A program made the position numbers and the translations under genes. A DNA stretch of 64,000 bases, from assembly GCF_910596095.1 (NCBI RefSeq), contig NC_056544.1, forward strand, positions 13,191,155 through 13,255,154, given 5' to 3'. A model generated the notes under the pieces. The model ran no database searches, was not told where the DNA came from, and was given only the letters and a program-made list of their open reading frames with translations. The DNA comes from Thunnus maccoyii. Taxonomy: Eukaryota > Chordata > Actinopteri > Scombriformes > Scombridae. Numbering within the stretch: the first letter of the stretch is position 1; each line of letters starts with the position of its first letter. This document shows, in pieces, positions 21,318 to 33,619 of the stretch.

Positions 21318-22920
21318 CAACACACATTTGTTTCTTTAGAGAGTATTTGGACTGATCTCACCCAGTTAACCAGTTAATAGTTTTGGTGCTCTATGGCACA
21401 GAATAACAAGATAAAAGCGTTGTTACTTGCGTTGTTAGTAGGATGAATTTACTTTTTAGTTTTAGTCTTTTCGTGGGGTTTGCTGGCAGCAAGTGAAATA
21501 AAGAATATCACCAGTCTTATGCTTTAAGATGAAAGACATTTCAAAGTTTTGGCAAAAACATTAATGAGATATTCAAGTTCGATTTGACAGAAATCACAGC
21601 GGCTAAAGCTGTAAATCTGGCATCTGAATAGATGCTCTAAACCAGTGTACTCCTGACAATTTCCTCCATCATGGAAATGTAGAGCCCTGGTACAAAGCTG
21701 CCATCAATCTGGAAAGAAACAAAGACAGGCACCACACTGGAGAGCCTGAGACCAACGTGTCACTCAGAGAAGAAATGTCACAGAAAGCAGAGATGTGGGG
21801 AGAAAAGGCTTCCAGACAACACAATCACACTTTCAGCAGGGGAGGTCTGACTTTAGGCTGCCTGTCTGCTACTCTGCTGCGAAACACATGATGAAGGAGC
21901 TCTTGTCCAAGTCTACACCCAGTCTAGTCCTCTCTGAGCGAACAATAGGCAGCGCTGCTTATCAAACAGCCGGGCAACTTCATTAGCATCCTACAAGACC
22001 CAGACGACAACCCAAGTGGCCTACGCACACACACACACACACACACATACACACATGAACCAGACAACCTCTTCAGTGGCCTTGACCCATGAACTCTAGG
22101 GTCCTCTTTCACCTGCTACAACAGCATTCATGCTAGCAAGGCTGTCTCGCCATCGCCCGACTGTTCTGCATATGTTCTCCTAACATTCCCACGCTCCGAG
22201 CTCAGACCTCCAGCGCAGGAGACTATCACGGCAGTATTCATACAGCACATTATGGAGATCTGCATTGTGCCCATGTCTAGCTGTCTGACTTTTTTTTTTT
22301 TAGCCTCATGACGACTGCCTCGCCTTCCTGACTTTATTCTTTTTAAGTGGAAGGGAGGCTTTTCTTTTCCTTTCTTCCCCCTCAAATTGATCTGTAAATA
22401 TTCTACAAATTCTGCGGACATGTACGCACAAAGAAATGCTTGATAGCTAATAAATTACAACTTTATTTCCAATGCATGCGCTATCCCATTGTATTCTGTT
22501 TGGAAAGCCATGTCTGCTTCATCATGAAATAATGCTCCCATGTTATCCCACCCCTTCCCGCTATCCTTTTCTTTCCTCTCTTGCTGCTGAAGCTGTGTTG
22601 TTGATTCTCTTTTCTCCGGCACATGAAGGGTAAACTCATGACTCCCGTCGCCCTTTCCTTCCTCTTCCTGATTCTCTGCCGTTTGTCATTGGCCGAAAGC
22701 GGCTTCACATCTCCTCATTGGATGGTGTAATGGACAGAAACAGGGATGCGTCTAACATGAGGCTTCAGTATTGTAGGAGTGTTTAAGTGTTATTGTGAGA
22801 AATGGGGTAGAGCGTGTTCCTGCTCCCCGACAGATAATGTGACTGTCAGATACGGACGGGCGCAACACTCGGCGGGTTTTCCTTCAGTTCGTGTGAGAGA
22901 CCTTGGGAGGTGTGCAAAAG
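21318..22920. other. Non-coding with a CpG-containing block at 21890-22260
   Basis: The block includes a (CA) run (22025-22046) and strings such as CTTCATTAGCATCCTAC. It may be regulatory. Bases 22480-22700 are CT-rich. Confidence 0.3.
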
Positions 22921-23640
22921 ACTGTGACTGAATTTGCCTCGCCACACAGCATATGGACGCCCTCATCGCTTTATGCAAATGGCCGAGATGCAGACACATG
23001 TTCACAAATGCAGACAAACTCCCCCCCCCCCCCCTTTTCTCCAGCCCCTCATTAATGGTTCCTCCTAAAACCAGACGGGCCCCCCCCTCCTCAAATAATA
23101 ACCTCTCCACCAACAACCACCCCCCCCCACTCCATCTTCCCCTCCTGAGCGACCCCCCACCCCACAGTCTAGACCCTGCAACCCTCTCTCTCGAACCAGA
23201 CGCCCCAAAATCCTCCCCACTCCCCTCCCCCTCCTCCCCCCACTCCTCCCTCCTCCCTGCTCCTCTCTCTCTCCTCTCCTCAGCTCCCACGACCAGCAGA
23301 CAGAACCCTGTGATTCGCGTGACCGCCATTTTGCTGCCCACAGTAGACCTAACTGTACAGCACAGCAGCTGCCTTGATGGGCGAATGCAAATACGAACGC
23401 TGCATTGTTACTCATCCGCTCAGACGACTCTCATCGCATGAATTTACGCTGCCAAAAACAAGACCTGCTCAATCAAATACGACCACAAAACGACACTCTG
23501 CGGGGATGCAGAAACGTGAGAAATGCATTTATACAACACTTCAGTCCTCTGACTACAAAACAGCTCCTGGCGATATTATGCCAAGTTATGAGATCAGACG
23601 TATTGAATATCTTCTATTTTGTGACTCCAGAGTCTCAAAT
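22921..23640. promoter_or_regulatory. Candidate regulatory block with strand-asymmetric pyrimidine tract
   Basis: Two POU octamers (ATGCAAAT at 22973 and 23385) flank a strongly C/T-rich tract (23021-23283) that starts with 14 C and ends in a textbook acceptor (CTCTCCTCTCCTCAG). After it comes a YY1-like CCGCCATTTTG (23323) and CpG-containing sequence. The minus strand of the tract is G-run rich and could form G-quadruplexes. Short overlapping open frames on both strands look like by-products of composition. Confidence 0.4.
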
Positions 23641-24059
23641 ATATGAGTTCAGTTTTCTGTCATTTTCCTCTAACTGGTCTATTCTTAGGAAATTGTGTTC
23701 ACACGATACTTCAAAGCTACAATCAGTGTTCTTCAAGAAGCAATTTTTGTGATACCGCATATTTATATGTTTCATGTGCAACCCTTTTCTAGCAAAAATC
23801 AGTCACCCCACGATGTGTTCAGTGCCATGGTAACCAGACACCCATGTGCATGAAAATGAGACTATTATGGTGTGTCTGTCTGGAGTTTGTTGGGCCTATG
23901 GATCCCTTCTTAATTAGAGTCTGTGTGCGTGTCTGAGCTTCTCTGTTTGCTTAATGCTTTCATCTGTACATTATGTATGTCTGTGTGTAAAAAAAAAAAA
24001 AAAAAAGAGCGTGAGTGTGAGTGTGCATGAGTGACAGAGCGCTATCTGATTAAAAAAAA

Positions 24060-24640
24060 AAAGCTTCGGCTTAATCTTTTGTACAGTGTCACATTTGCAT
24101 ACGAGGGAATCACATGAAAACATGCATGCCATATGGCACAGCAGGACCAGCGGACTCTTGATCTCACATGCACCGAACACCTATCAAACATATTTCTGGG
24201 TACAAATACTCACACCCCAAGAGAAAAACTAACGGCACCGAGTACGCTTTAAAACATCACTTCACTCCTGCTCGCTCCGCCGCGTTCATAGGAGCAATTA
24301 TCAGCACATGCCAACAACATGATGGTTGGAGGTTATGCAAATGCAATTAGTCTCGATTTGCATTCGACAACAGCTAACGGATGCACAGATGGCAGACAAC
24401 AGAGATGCGCCCGCCATCTTTGGCAGAGGGAAAGACTGGCGGCCATTTTGTCTGAAGCTGTGCCCATCTGGATGGAAACACAACAACACACTGCATTACT
24501 GTGACGAAGACAGCAGTTTGGGACCGGAGCTCTGTAGTGCACACCGCTGCTGCTCGCCGCTCGCAAACACTTACAGGGCCAAGCATCTACAGACCATTCA
24601 TACACACACAGAGCTCTCTGTTGATAGTGTTTAGATGTAT
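24060..24640. promoter_or_regulatory. Candidate enhancer-like block (octamers, YY1)
   Basis: Octamers at 24093 (minus), 24335 (plus) and 24356 (minus) occur with GCAATTAGTC and a YY1-like GGCCATTTTG (24441), all in a CpG-bearing, GC-balanced segment. Several overlapping short frames on both strands carry no recognisable protein. Confidence 0.4.
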
Positions 24641-24796
24641 GATTCAATATGTTCAGATGTGATCTGATAATTCAGCAAACTTCACAAAACACTTAAATTA
24701 ACCTGCTAAGTTCCAAACATTTCCTGATGTTAAAGATATATAAATATATATATAAACTGTTCTCAACACCCAAAAATCATCTCAGGCTGCCATGTT

Positions 24797-24815
24797 ACAC
24801 ACACACACACACACA

Positions 24816-24866
<51 letters not shown>
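24797..24866. repeat. (AC)n microsatellite, about 70 bp
   Basis: A near-perfect CA array with a single AT interruption around 24821. Confidence 0.96.
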
Positions 24867-24868
<2 letters not shown>

Positions 24869-25379
24869 TTTTAGGCAACATATTAGGTAATGAGAGCATA
24901 TTCATTGAATGAGTGGAAAATGTGAAGAGCTAAAAGAGATACCTACCATGTTACCATCTCCACTAGAATCTCTGCCCTCTTTGCTGTTCAGTCAGTTTTT
25001 TTTAACAGTCTGGGATTGAATAATAGACGTCATGGAAAAAAAAAAGAGATGTTCATACAGCATGTGCCGGTGTTTCTGGTTTGAAAAGACACATGTCTAC
25101 GGCTCACCATAGTAACGGCAAACCGAGAGTGGAGGAGAAAATAAAGATCGCACTGTCTCTTTGTCAAATGTAAAAACTGGTTGGGGAATAAACAACAGGC
25201 GAGTCGAGGATGGAGAGTGAGTCAAAAGCTGAACTCCCAAACTGGTTTTTAAACAGCCAGAAGCAGAAGGTGGGGAATATGTCAATCTTATGAAAGAAAA
25301 AAAAAATCCCTCTCGGCGGTGTTTCAACATTCAGGGTATTGGGTATTATTTGGGGAGAGATCCCCTTCAGCAGAACCAC

Positions 25380-25796
25380 ACACAGCCAGTGGAGAGCTGG
25401 ACTGAGGTCCAGTCTGAGGAGCTGGAGCTGCAGCTGAGAGGGCCACGCAGGGCCTGTCCTTTGGAGGTCTGCGGGCCCTTAGGCCACAGAATAACACAGG
25501 AAACCCCACTCAGAGCTGTGCAGGCTCTGTGTTTCATATTGATTTCTCCTGCATGCTGGTAGCTCCAGAGGTGCTTCTAGCCTTCAGGGACCTTCTCCAT
25601 CCTTCCCGGCCCACTCACTAGCACTCCGCTTGGGCTTTACTGGCTGTGCTGGACCCCTGGATGGAGGTACGGGCCACAGGAGGAGAGGAGGAAGACGAGA
25701 GCCCATGGCAATGATGATGAGCTGCACCGTGTCTCTGAGTTCAGTCATCTAGCAGCCTTTATCCAGCCTTCCAACCACCCACCCTTGTTTCCATCT
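25380..25796 (-). other. GC-rich segment with a strong minus-strand acceptor
   Basis: On the minus strand TATTTTCCCTTTTTTCAG precedes position 25796, an excellent acceptor. The following sequence is GC-rich but closes quickly in frame (METRVGGWKAG then stop). A possible donor (GTGAGTGG) lies near 25612. It could be a non-coding RNA exon or simply a GC-rich element. Confidence 0.25.
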
Positions 25797-25860
25797 GAAA
25801 AAAGGGAAAATAGAGTGTTTTTCAAAATCTCACCTTTGGCATTCAGCATCCCTCTGCTCA

Positions 25861-25874
25861 ATGCAAATGCAAAT
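25861..25874 (+). promoter_or_regulatory. Two overlapping POU octamers
   Basis: ATGCAAATGCAAAT contains two ATGCAAAT octamers overlapping by two bases, an arrangement that could bind a POU dimer. Confidence 0.5.
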
Positions 25875-26399
25875 GTAAACACTAACACTTTGATTAAAAA
25901 TATGTGGGAAGAAAACGCCAACTTGCTCTTTTGTAACCTGCCCCAAGGCGCTCGCTGCTATACAGAAACAAATAAAAATGCTCAGCGTACTGTATGAAAC
26001 ACAGACACATCTGTTCATATTTAGAAATGTTTTTTTACAGAAATATAAATCACTCAGGTTAAAATAATTACACCTAACCTACATTATTAGAAATGTGTAA
26101 TTTTTCAGCCATGTCTTATGACTTTATGACGCAATATTTGTTTGCAAGTGTAAATTAAATGATGAGCATTGTAACTTTTTCGATCAATTTGTTTACACAG
26201 ATTTCATCACTGCGCTGCATCTTGAAATGTTCTGAAAGCATTCTGAATCCTGTTATCATGCTAATACAATATAGTCCTTTATGTGTCGCTTTGTTCTTTT
26301 CTATGAGAAAAAGCGAATTGCAGGGGCCTCCTTCAATAACCGTACACCCATTGGCCCGCATTTCTGTCAAAACCAGCAGCAAAGACATATTCAGCTCAG

Positions 26400-26786
26400 T
26401 GTGGTCTGGTGGAAAATTAATAAGACACAAAGAGTAGCGGGTTATGAACAGTTGAGGGCGGTTATGGGATGATTTGTTCGTGAATTTGAGTTCGCTGCTA
26501 TGTGCATGTTTTCAACATATAATGGGGGGAGCACCCAGAGTAGCCCCTAGCTTGGCCTGTGCAGGGGAGTGACGTGGGGTGAGATTGGGTGAGCTGGAGG
26601 AAGATTCAGACACAATGCCCCCATTGAGAGGGTTCAGACATGGGTGTTAACTCCCCATTCCTTCACACACAATAGGGCCCCCCACAAGAGCCGGCGTAGG
26701 GGACAATGTTGGTTCAGGGCAGCCCTCCACCAAGCAAGAAAGAAAAGAGCTGCATTATCAAGATGGGAGGAGAGGGAAGGATGAGT
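26400..26786. other. GC-balanced non-coding block before poly(G)
   Basis: Unique-looking sequence with CpGs. It grades into a purine-rich stretch leading to the G run. No gene. Confidence 0.3.
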
Positions 26787-26812
26787 GGGGGGGGGGGGGG
26801 GGGGGGGGGGGG
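26787..26812 (+). repeat. Poly(G) run of about 26 bases
   Basis: An uninterrupted G tract in a purine-rich context (26740-26880). Long G runs are rare, form quadruplexes and are error-prone in sequencing, so the exact length is uncertain. Confidence 0.9.
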
Positions 26813-26949
26813 AGGGGAGAGACGGATGGGAGATAGAGGGATGTGTTTGTGTATGAGGGAGAGAGGGGAAGAGAGAGGAGCCCTGTGACCCATGGCTTTG
26901 GACTTGAGGGACAAAACAGAGACATGTCGACAAACACGTCGCATGAGAC

Positions 26950-29430
26950 CTCCTGCTGCCTTAAATAATCACAAAAATTTTAAAGAATGTTCAGTAGAGA
27001 TATGTTTACCTCTAGCAATAGTCAGTATCATTATTCTAACATTTAACATGCCAGATCTTATGTTTTGCCTGCTTTCTCTTGGATTGGTTTTGTTTATATT
27101 GTTTGTTCTTTGTTATAATTCAACATAAGGCAGAAGGACAATAGCTGAAAATTTGGCCAATACTAGAACATGTTGATTATTGTGCATGAAGCTGCATTAA
27201 GGCATTAATTCTTATTCAAGACCATATTAGAGCCGTTCATACAATAGAGAAATATTTATAAATAATTGATATTTTATAGTATTTAATTTGTCAAGGATAA
27301 CTAATCATAGAATACTTATAATGACCTCGGTTAGATCTCGCTTCTGATTGGTTAATATGTAGATCAAGTTGTCTGTGCTTGTTAGTTAATTTAGATGAAG
27401 CTAAAGAGCCTGGAAACATTAGTCTTTGACCGTGTTTATCATGCTCATTGTGCTTGATGTGTTTATTGTATTTACCCAACAAACAACATGAGCTTCTGAA
27501 CAAATAGCATCTGTGTTACATTTGTATTTTTGAAGCAAAAGGTTTTTTGTAGTAAATGGCTGAAAGGACTTTGACTTTGACTACTGAAAGGACTCTAGCT
27601 TATGTGGGCATTTTCAAGAAATACACGGAGCCACGCTAACAGACCACATGAAAAAAATTAAATGGTTTCAAACAAATCTCATCTGAAACTCAAGAAAGTT
27701 AGAGCTTGGCCACATGATCCATGTCTTGCAGTGACATGGTGACTCAGCAAACTGTTAGCAGTCACTGAGACTGAATTACTTTCCTTAATTTACTGAGTAA
27801 ATGCTTATAGTGGCCTAAAGATTAAGGTGCATAACAGATAACTGCATGCGTCCCTAGTTTGATCTTGGTTTGTGATGTTTTCTGTCTGTCTCACACTGAC
27901 ACTAACCAATAAAAGCAAAATGCAAAAAAAAAAAACTAATCTAAAAAAATCCTTGTTGCATGTTGTGCTGACTGCGATAGACATCTAGGGATGAAGGGGG
28001 TGGAATATTAGCAACAGTTAATATCATCGGATACAACTTTTCCCCCTGAAGATGAAGTACTATTTGAAATAAAATACATGTCTACTTTTGTACGCTTCAA
28101 AGGTAACACCGAAATGCAGAGCCAGGCTGTGAATTTGATATACAGTATGTGCATGAAATGACAGATTGGGGAGTTTATCTGCAGACTTTAATGGCATCAT
28201 GTTTGCAGCAGTGAGCAGGAATCACATCCTCCAATGACTTCAGCATTTTAAAAACATCTTTAGCATGCCTCCAAAGACCATATAACAAGCATTTGCTTGT
28301 TCACGGTTGCTTGTTATATATACTCTGCGGTTGTAAAGGAATGCTTTTTTTGTGAGTCGGTTTGTGTTAACAAGCCGTTGGTATTGTAAGTGTGTAAGCT
28401 TTTATTCTACCATCCTTTTCCAGACAGGTAAAATCTCCCCTGGCAAAACAAAAGAGGTGCTTAATATGTAAAAAGGAAACTATGGACTGTGTTTGAGGTC
28501 TAGCTACGAGGCAGTATAGGTGGCATGGGTGTGGGGGGGTTGTAGCTGGAAAATGTTTATGGAGATCCTGTGTCTCTCTGGGAGCCTAATAGAATCCTGT
28601 GGCTGGAGTGAGAGCTCATTGTGCCGGTGTAAAGGATTACACTGGTAAACTGGTAAAACAGGGGAAAGAGCCCAAACACTCTCTACCTCCTATGGAGAGG
28701 CAACGAACCATCGCACAATGAGAGGGGAGAGTATACTGCAAGCTGACTCATTTCATCAACGGGGAAAAAGAGACAGAAAGAAAGTAGCGGAGGAGATAGA
28801 GGAAATAGATAGGGAGTTCATATACATGCGTGTGCACGGACATCTCCTGGAAATGGAGTGAAAGATAGAAAAAGAAGATGCAATGAGGAGGGAGGGGGGA
28901 GGGCTACGTGGACGACAATTTCAGTAGTGGAGGGTAATATGGGCAAATGATGTCTATCTTGCTTGTCTGTCTGCATCCTGAGTGACAGTTTACAATCTCT
29001 GAGGCAGCAGGCAGGCCCAGCAGGTTGACTCTTTGGCTCCATACAATCCCTCATTTCCCAACCAATTTTTTTTTTCTCTCCATCTACCCTCCACCTCCGG
29101 CTCTCATCTGTTTCCAGCCATCTCTAATCTCTCTCTCGTTCCTCCGCCGCAACCACCCCCTCTCCTCTGCATTTTGTAAACTCTTAAAAATCTTTTTTTT
29201 TCTCCCTTCTCACTGATCACCAATTATTTTAACCATCATCTTAAGTGTCCTTGTACTGAATCTATTTCAAGTTCTATGTTTCCCAACACTTTAATTACAC
29301 AATGATCATTTCTAACAAGTCTTTCTACTTCTCCCATTCATAAAAGAAACTGTTTCCAAAAGTGTCTTAGAGCTACAATCACCTTCTCTTGTGCTCAACC
29401 ACATGAACTTTTCGCTAATATCCCCTCGAA
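26950..29430. other. Non-coding, AT-rich, no recognised gene
   Basis: No exon model or recognisable repeat family. It contains a 12-bp inverted repeat at 28280-28319 and a GA-rich stretch at 28750-28900. Confidence 0.4.
28280..28319. repeat. 12-bp inverted repeat
   Basis: Arms ATATAACAAGCA (28280-28291) and TGCTTGTTATAT (28308-28319) are exactly complementary around a 16-nt loop that itself contains another GCTTGTT. Confidence 0.8.
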
Positions 29431-29439
29431 AACATGATT

Positions 29440-30600
29440 TTCTTCCTCCAGTTTCTCTTCCTGCTCAACCAGCTGAATCCACACAGTTTGTTGGAGTCGC
29501 TACAAATTTCTGAGGCGAGGAGACGTCCCCCCGAACGTCTGATGAGCGCGTTGACCCCCGTGCATTTCCCATAGTTTTTCACGAACGAAACGCAAGTGAA
29601 GCATTATTCTCCTCTCATCTGCTGTTCAAATGGAAACCACACTGAGCATAATACATCATCTGCATTCTGCAACCTGCAACGCTGAAAGACTCCTCTCTCC
29701 TCCTCGCTCTCTTCATCTCTGTTCCTTCAAAGGCTGCCGAGGGTGTATTCAAACAGCAGGATACACACTCAGCTAACAAACCTCATTAAGGGCCCATACA
29801 CACTTTCTCAATGCTAACACTAGCTGTCACACATCCCCTCTCAATGCACACACTGGTGGCCACACTGACGCGACAAAGCATCTTTACAGAGCTAATTAGA
29901 AGGGTCCCCCTCTCTATTTGAAACTCATCTGAATAGGACGGGAAGATGATAACGAGGAGGGGAGAAAGAGATAGAGAAGGAGGGACAGGCAGGAGAAAGC
30001 TGGGAGTTTGAAGAAGAGAGAGAGAAAGAAAGAGAGGAGGGGATGCTTACTAATATGCTCAAAGAGATAGCAGGCGTGTCTTTCATAGTGTGGAATTAAA
30101 GCAAGGAGCTCGAGCAGGCAGGGGGAACTGAATTACAGGGACACCGCTCTGTGCAGCTCTGATGTAGCTATGGCAGGCAGTGGGGAGGGAACTGAGTGCT
30201 GCACCGTTTTTGATTGGTGTGCCAGTATCTAGAGAGAGATAGAGGGAATGGGTGTGACACCAAGCTTCATGTGGAAGGCGGTAAAAGAGCAGCTGCATGA
30301 CATGGACGACATTTCTAAGAGCTTCTCGGGGAGCTCGATCTGCTCTTAAACACGAGCGAGTGATTAAACAAACTGGAACCAGCAAAACCCAAAATGTGAA
30401 ATAGTGAAATTCAGTTGAACGGCAGGCTTTCAGTAAAATACACTCAATAAATGTGTGATGTTTTTGCTTTTTTTTAAAGCTGATTATCTTTGCGAAGTGA
30501 ATAAAAGAGGTGATGATCAGTATTCTCTGTCTAAAATGTCCCCGTTGTCTTTTAGCTCCTCGCGCTCCGTGTTTGAAGAAAGACAGAAGGTCACACTGAG
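29440..30600. other. Non-coding with CpG-containing patches
   Basis: GC-balanced stretches at 29500-29900 and a GA-rich tract at 29930-30050. No supported exon. Confidence 0.3.
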
Positions 30601-30695
30601 AGTTCAGCTGAAAAACATTCCTCTATAGTCCTCTATTCCTCCAACCCTCCTCCATTTCATGTTTAAATTTTTCTTTTGTCTGTCCCTGAAGCAAG

Positions 30696-30696
<1 letters not shown>

Positions 30697-30751
<55 letters not shown>

Positions 30752-30781
30752 CTCTGCATGTGTGTGTGTGTGTGTGTGTGT
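30697..30781. repeat. Interrupted (GT)n microsatellite
   Basis: GT arrays at 30697-30750 and 30759-30781 are separated by ACTCTGCA. Confidence 0.95.
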
Positions 30782-31119
30782 GCACGCATACAATGCCAAG
30801 TTGACAGTTGGGGTCTCAGATCAAGCACAAGGCCAAGTTTATCTTCACAGACTGAATTAATGGACATATCAACAATTGCAAAAGTAAAAAAAAAAAAAAA
30901 AAGACAACAATTTCACACTTTTTCTCCAAAACGTCTTGCAAAAAAATGTTCTTGCGTCATTGCATCAAAAATACACAATTAGTGTGTAATTGTTACACTC
31001 TTTTAAAAATTATTATTTTCAAAATAAGGTATGTGAACTATTTAAAAATGCAAAAAAGAAAAAGAAAAAAATCTGAATCCCGGTTCTTTTCAGTCCACAA
31101 CAGAATTTTAAGTTCAAGT

Positions 31120-31720
31120 TGAAGTTATGACCTAATTGTTGTCCCATCAAGCCCAGTGGCCCCTGATGAGAGTGCAAAGCATTCTGGGAGAATAGCAGGT
31201 GTCCCCATGTCACAGAGCTTCCCAGACAGCTTGTTAATTTGCACAACTTTTACACACACATTTCCCCCTCTATGTGTGTGTGCATGCGTGTGTATGTATG
31301 TGTGTATATATTAGCGATGGGACTTGACCCTAGCGAGCTGCAGCAGTGTTTCGCGTCTTGCTGGGCGTGGGAAAAAGACGGGACCCCTTTTCACAGCTGC
31401 CTCGGCCTCGGCCCGGGCTGCTGGGGGCCCCTGTACCCCCTCCCCACACACACCCCCGTTCCCCCTTGTCCGACTCCCCCCCTCCTCCTCCCTCTCTCCC
31501 ATTCAGGCTCCGGCCTACTGGCTTTCAAAAGCAGGACCCCCTTCCCAACCCTCCATAAATACATCTCATTATTCAAGCCCTAGTTTGCATAGGGATTCCA
31601 AAGAGATCTTCACTCTGCTCGTGAGGCCTGAAGCCCCTCAGCCTTTTGGACCGCACAAGTGCAAATTTCGACTTAGTAATCTCCCTGTGTTAATATTTGT
31701 TTTAAAACAAATGTGTGCAC
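31120..31720. promoter_or_regulatory. GC-rich block with C-run tract
   Basis: A ZNF143-like GCATTCTGGGAGAA (31179) is followed by GC-rich sequence with many C runs (31425-31500), which are quadruplex-prone on the minus strand. No TATA and no recognisable protein. It may be a regulatory element. Confidence 0.3.
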
Positions 31721-31918
31721 GCTCGCAAAACTATTTCAGCAGCATTGCAACTGTTTTAAATTTTCTGTTTTGATGCATCTACTTTTCTCCTTTTTTTTTT
31801 CTAGAAATGTGGCAGAAAACCTGGAGAAACCAAAACAAGTGAAAAGAGAGTTTAGCACGACCATTAGCAAGTGCTTTGCTAGTCTGTATTCCATCTGCCA
31901 CCGGCTATTGTACAGTAC

Positions 31919-31978
31919 CTCACACACACACACATACACACGCACACACACACGCACACACACACACACACACACACT
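31919..31978. repeat. Interrupted (CA)n microsatellite
   Basis: A CA array with TA and CG interruptions. Just upstream a T-rich acceptor-like TTTTTTTTTTCTAG (31790-31804) on the plus strand precedes 118 bp of unremarkable sequence. Confidence 0.9.
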
Positions 31979-32489
31979 CTAACACCCCCCCCACCCCCAT
32001 TCGCTGCAATGCATTACTGCAGAGATTTATCTCCTATCAGCTTGTATAATACTGAGGTTATAATTTACATCCACTTTAGAAAACAGCAGCACAGGCCGGT
32101 CCTTGCATATGCTAATATAAAGCTTGGGAAAATCTGGGCAACTCAAAGAACTCCATACTAAATTTGAATAACTGAGCTTTCTATTGAGCTTCAAGGTTGC
32201 GGAACCATGAAGATTTGACCTTGCTAACAATATGTACTTATTGTTTAATTCCTAATGCTGAACTATTTCAGGGAGAACTGAAGAGAACACAGTGACAACC
32301 TTAAAGCTGAGAATGTTTCTGTTTCGATCTTGTTGAAAAAAAAAAGGCATCTTCCGGGCGTAAGTTTTTATTTATTTGAGGCATTAAAATTAAGAATTTT
32401 AATTTTTATATTAAAAAGAAACCCAAAATATGTCAACTGTTTCTTATATCTTACATCTTTCAACAGGCTTCTCTTGTGATTTACGGTAC

Positions 32490-32760
32490 ATTCAAGTGTT
32501 TTGACTAAATGCTGCCGGTGCTGAATAATGCATGTGCTATACCTTCATGCAAATCAATACGTTGCTTACAATAATCAGGAGACTTTGGACAATGGGAGGG
32601 TGGCTCGTCAAGGCATTAGGGGCGAAAAGGACAGAGCCACCCAAACACTCTTTCCACATGAGCAGGTCCAAACCTTTGGGTGAGCCCTACGCCTGCGCTC
32701 TCCTAACGGGATAAAGAACCGCAGCAAAGATTACACGGCCACCTCCCCTGCACCTACCAC
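32490..32760. promoter_or_regulatory. Candidate conserved non-coding element with octamer
   Basis: Contains an octamer (ATGCAAAT at 32547), an ACAATGGGA SOX-like site and GC-balanced unique sequence up to a CpG-bearing end. Conservation is not tested. Confidence 0.3.
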
Positions 32761-32836
32761 ACACTCTACCTGACAAATAGGATCATAGTGTTTAAAGGGA
32801 TAAAACGCTGACTGTATGAGAATGGAAGAGAGAGAG

Positions 32837-32838
<2 letters not shown>

Positions 32839-32873
<35 letters not shown>
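32839..32873. repeat. (GT)17 microsatellite
   Basis: A perfect array preceded by a short (GA) run. Confidence 0.95.
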
Positions 32874-32874
<1 letters not shown>

Positions 32875-33510
32875 AGGACGGGGGGTTGATGTACAATGTA
32901 AAAAATGTTAATACTTCAAAGGAGAAACGAATGATGGGATTCAACATGGAGGTCTTACTTCACTCGCTCAAATCACTGCATGGCTGTAGGCTACAGTCTA
33001 TTGCTGCTAGACGCTGTATATATGTATACATGAATGATAAAAACACTGACATTTACTGTGTGCAAATAAAAATGGTAGTAAATGTCCCTCTGAAAGCCCC
33101 TTTTCGTTTGAATAAAACAGTGAGGATTACAGCGGTTGAAAAAAAAGCGTTCTTGATGCAAAACACAAAATCCTCAATATGTCTGTCTGTCTCTCTTTCT
33201 GTATTTTTCACACCCACACATACACAACCAACTCCATCCACACAGCTCTACAAATATGTACAACAATCAACCACCAGCAACGCTGCACAATTGCTGGCTC
33301 ATGGCACCGTGGAAGCAAAAACTACCTGCGTCAACTATCTGACCTGAACCTGTCTCCTAAATCCATGGACTTGTTGTTTAACCCAAAATATATGAGGCAG
33401 ACTAAGTGAAAGTGCTTATGTGTGCACTTGGCAGCATTATGGGTTGTTCAATTCAAACCACCACGTGAATCACACCTGTGCATGCATGTGCTGTTATTTT
33501 AAATATTTAC

Positions 33511-33595
33511 CTGCAGGCTCCTCATTCTGTCTGGTGGCCGTTTGGCTTCGTTGTAAGTTGATGCAAACTTTAGGGCTGATGTTGCCGGCATTCTC
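33511..33595 (-). other. Candidate internal exon of the minus-strand transcript
   Basis: On the minus strand CTTTTCTTTTGTCTTAAAAG precedes an 85-nt segment ending CCTGCAG before GTAAATATTT. One frame is open throughout (ENAGNISPKVCINLQRSQTA, then TRQNEEPA). The donor is acceptable, while the acceptor is weaker. I cannot tell coding from non-coding. Confidence 0.3.
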
Positions 33596-33619
33596 CTTTT
33601 AAGACAAAAGAAAAGAGGA

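Noticed and set aside
22790..23441. Long overlapping frames on both strands (up to 183 codons)
   Set aside because: They follow the C/T-rich tract, giving Pro/Ser-rich on one strand and Gly/Arg/Glu-rich on the other. Low stop density here is due to composition.
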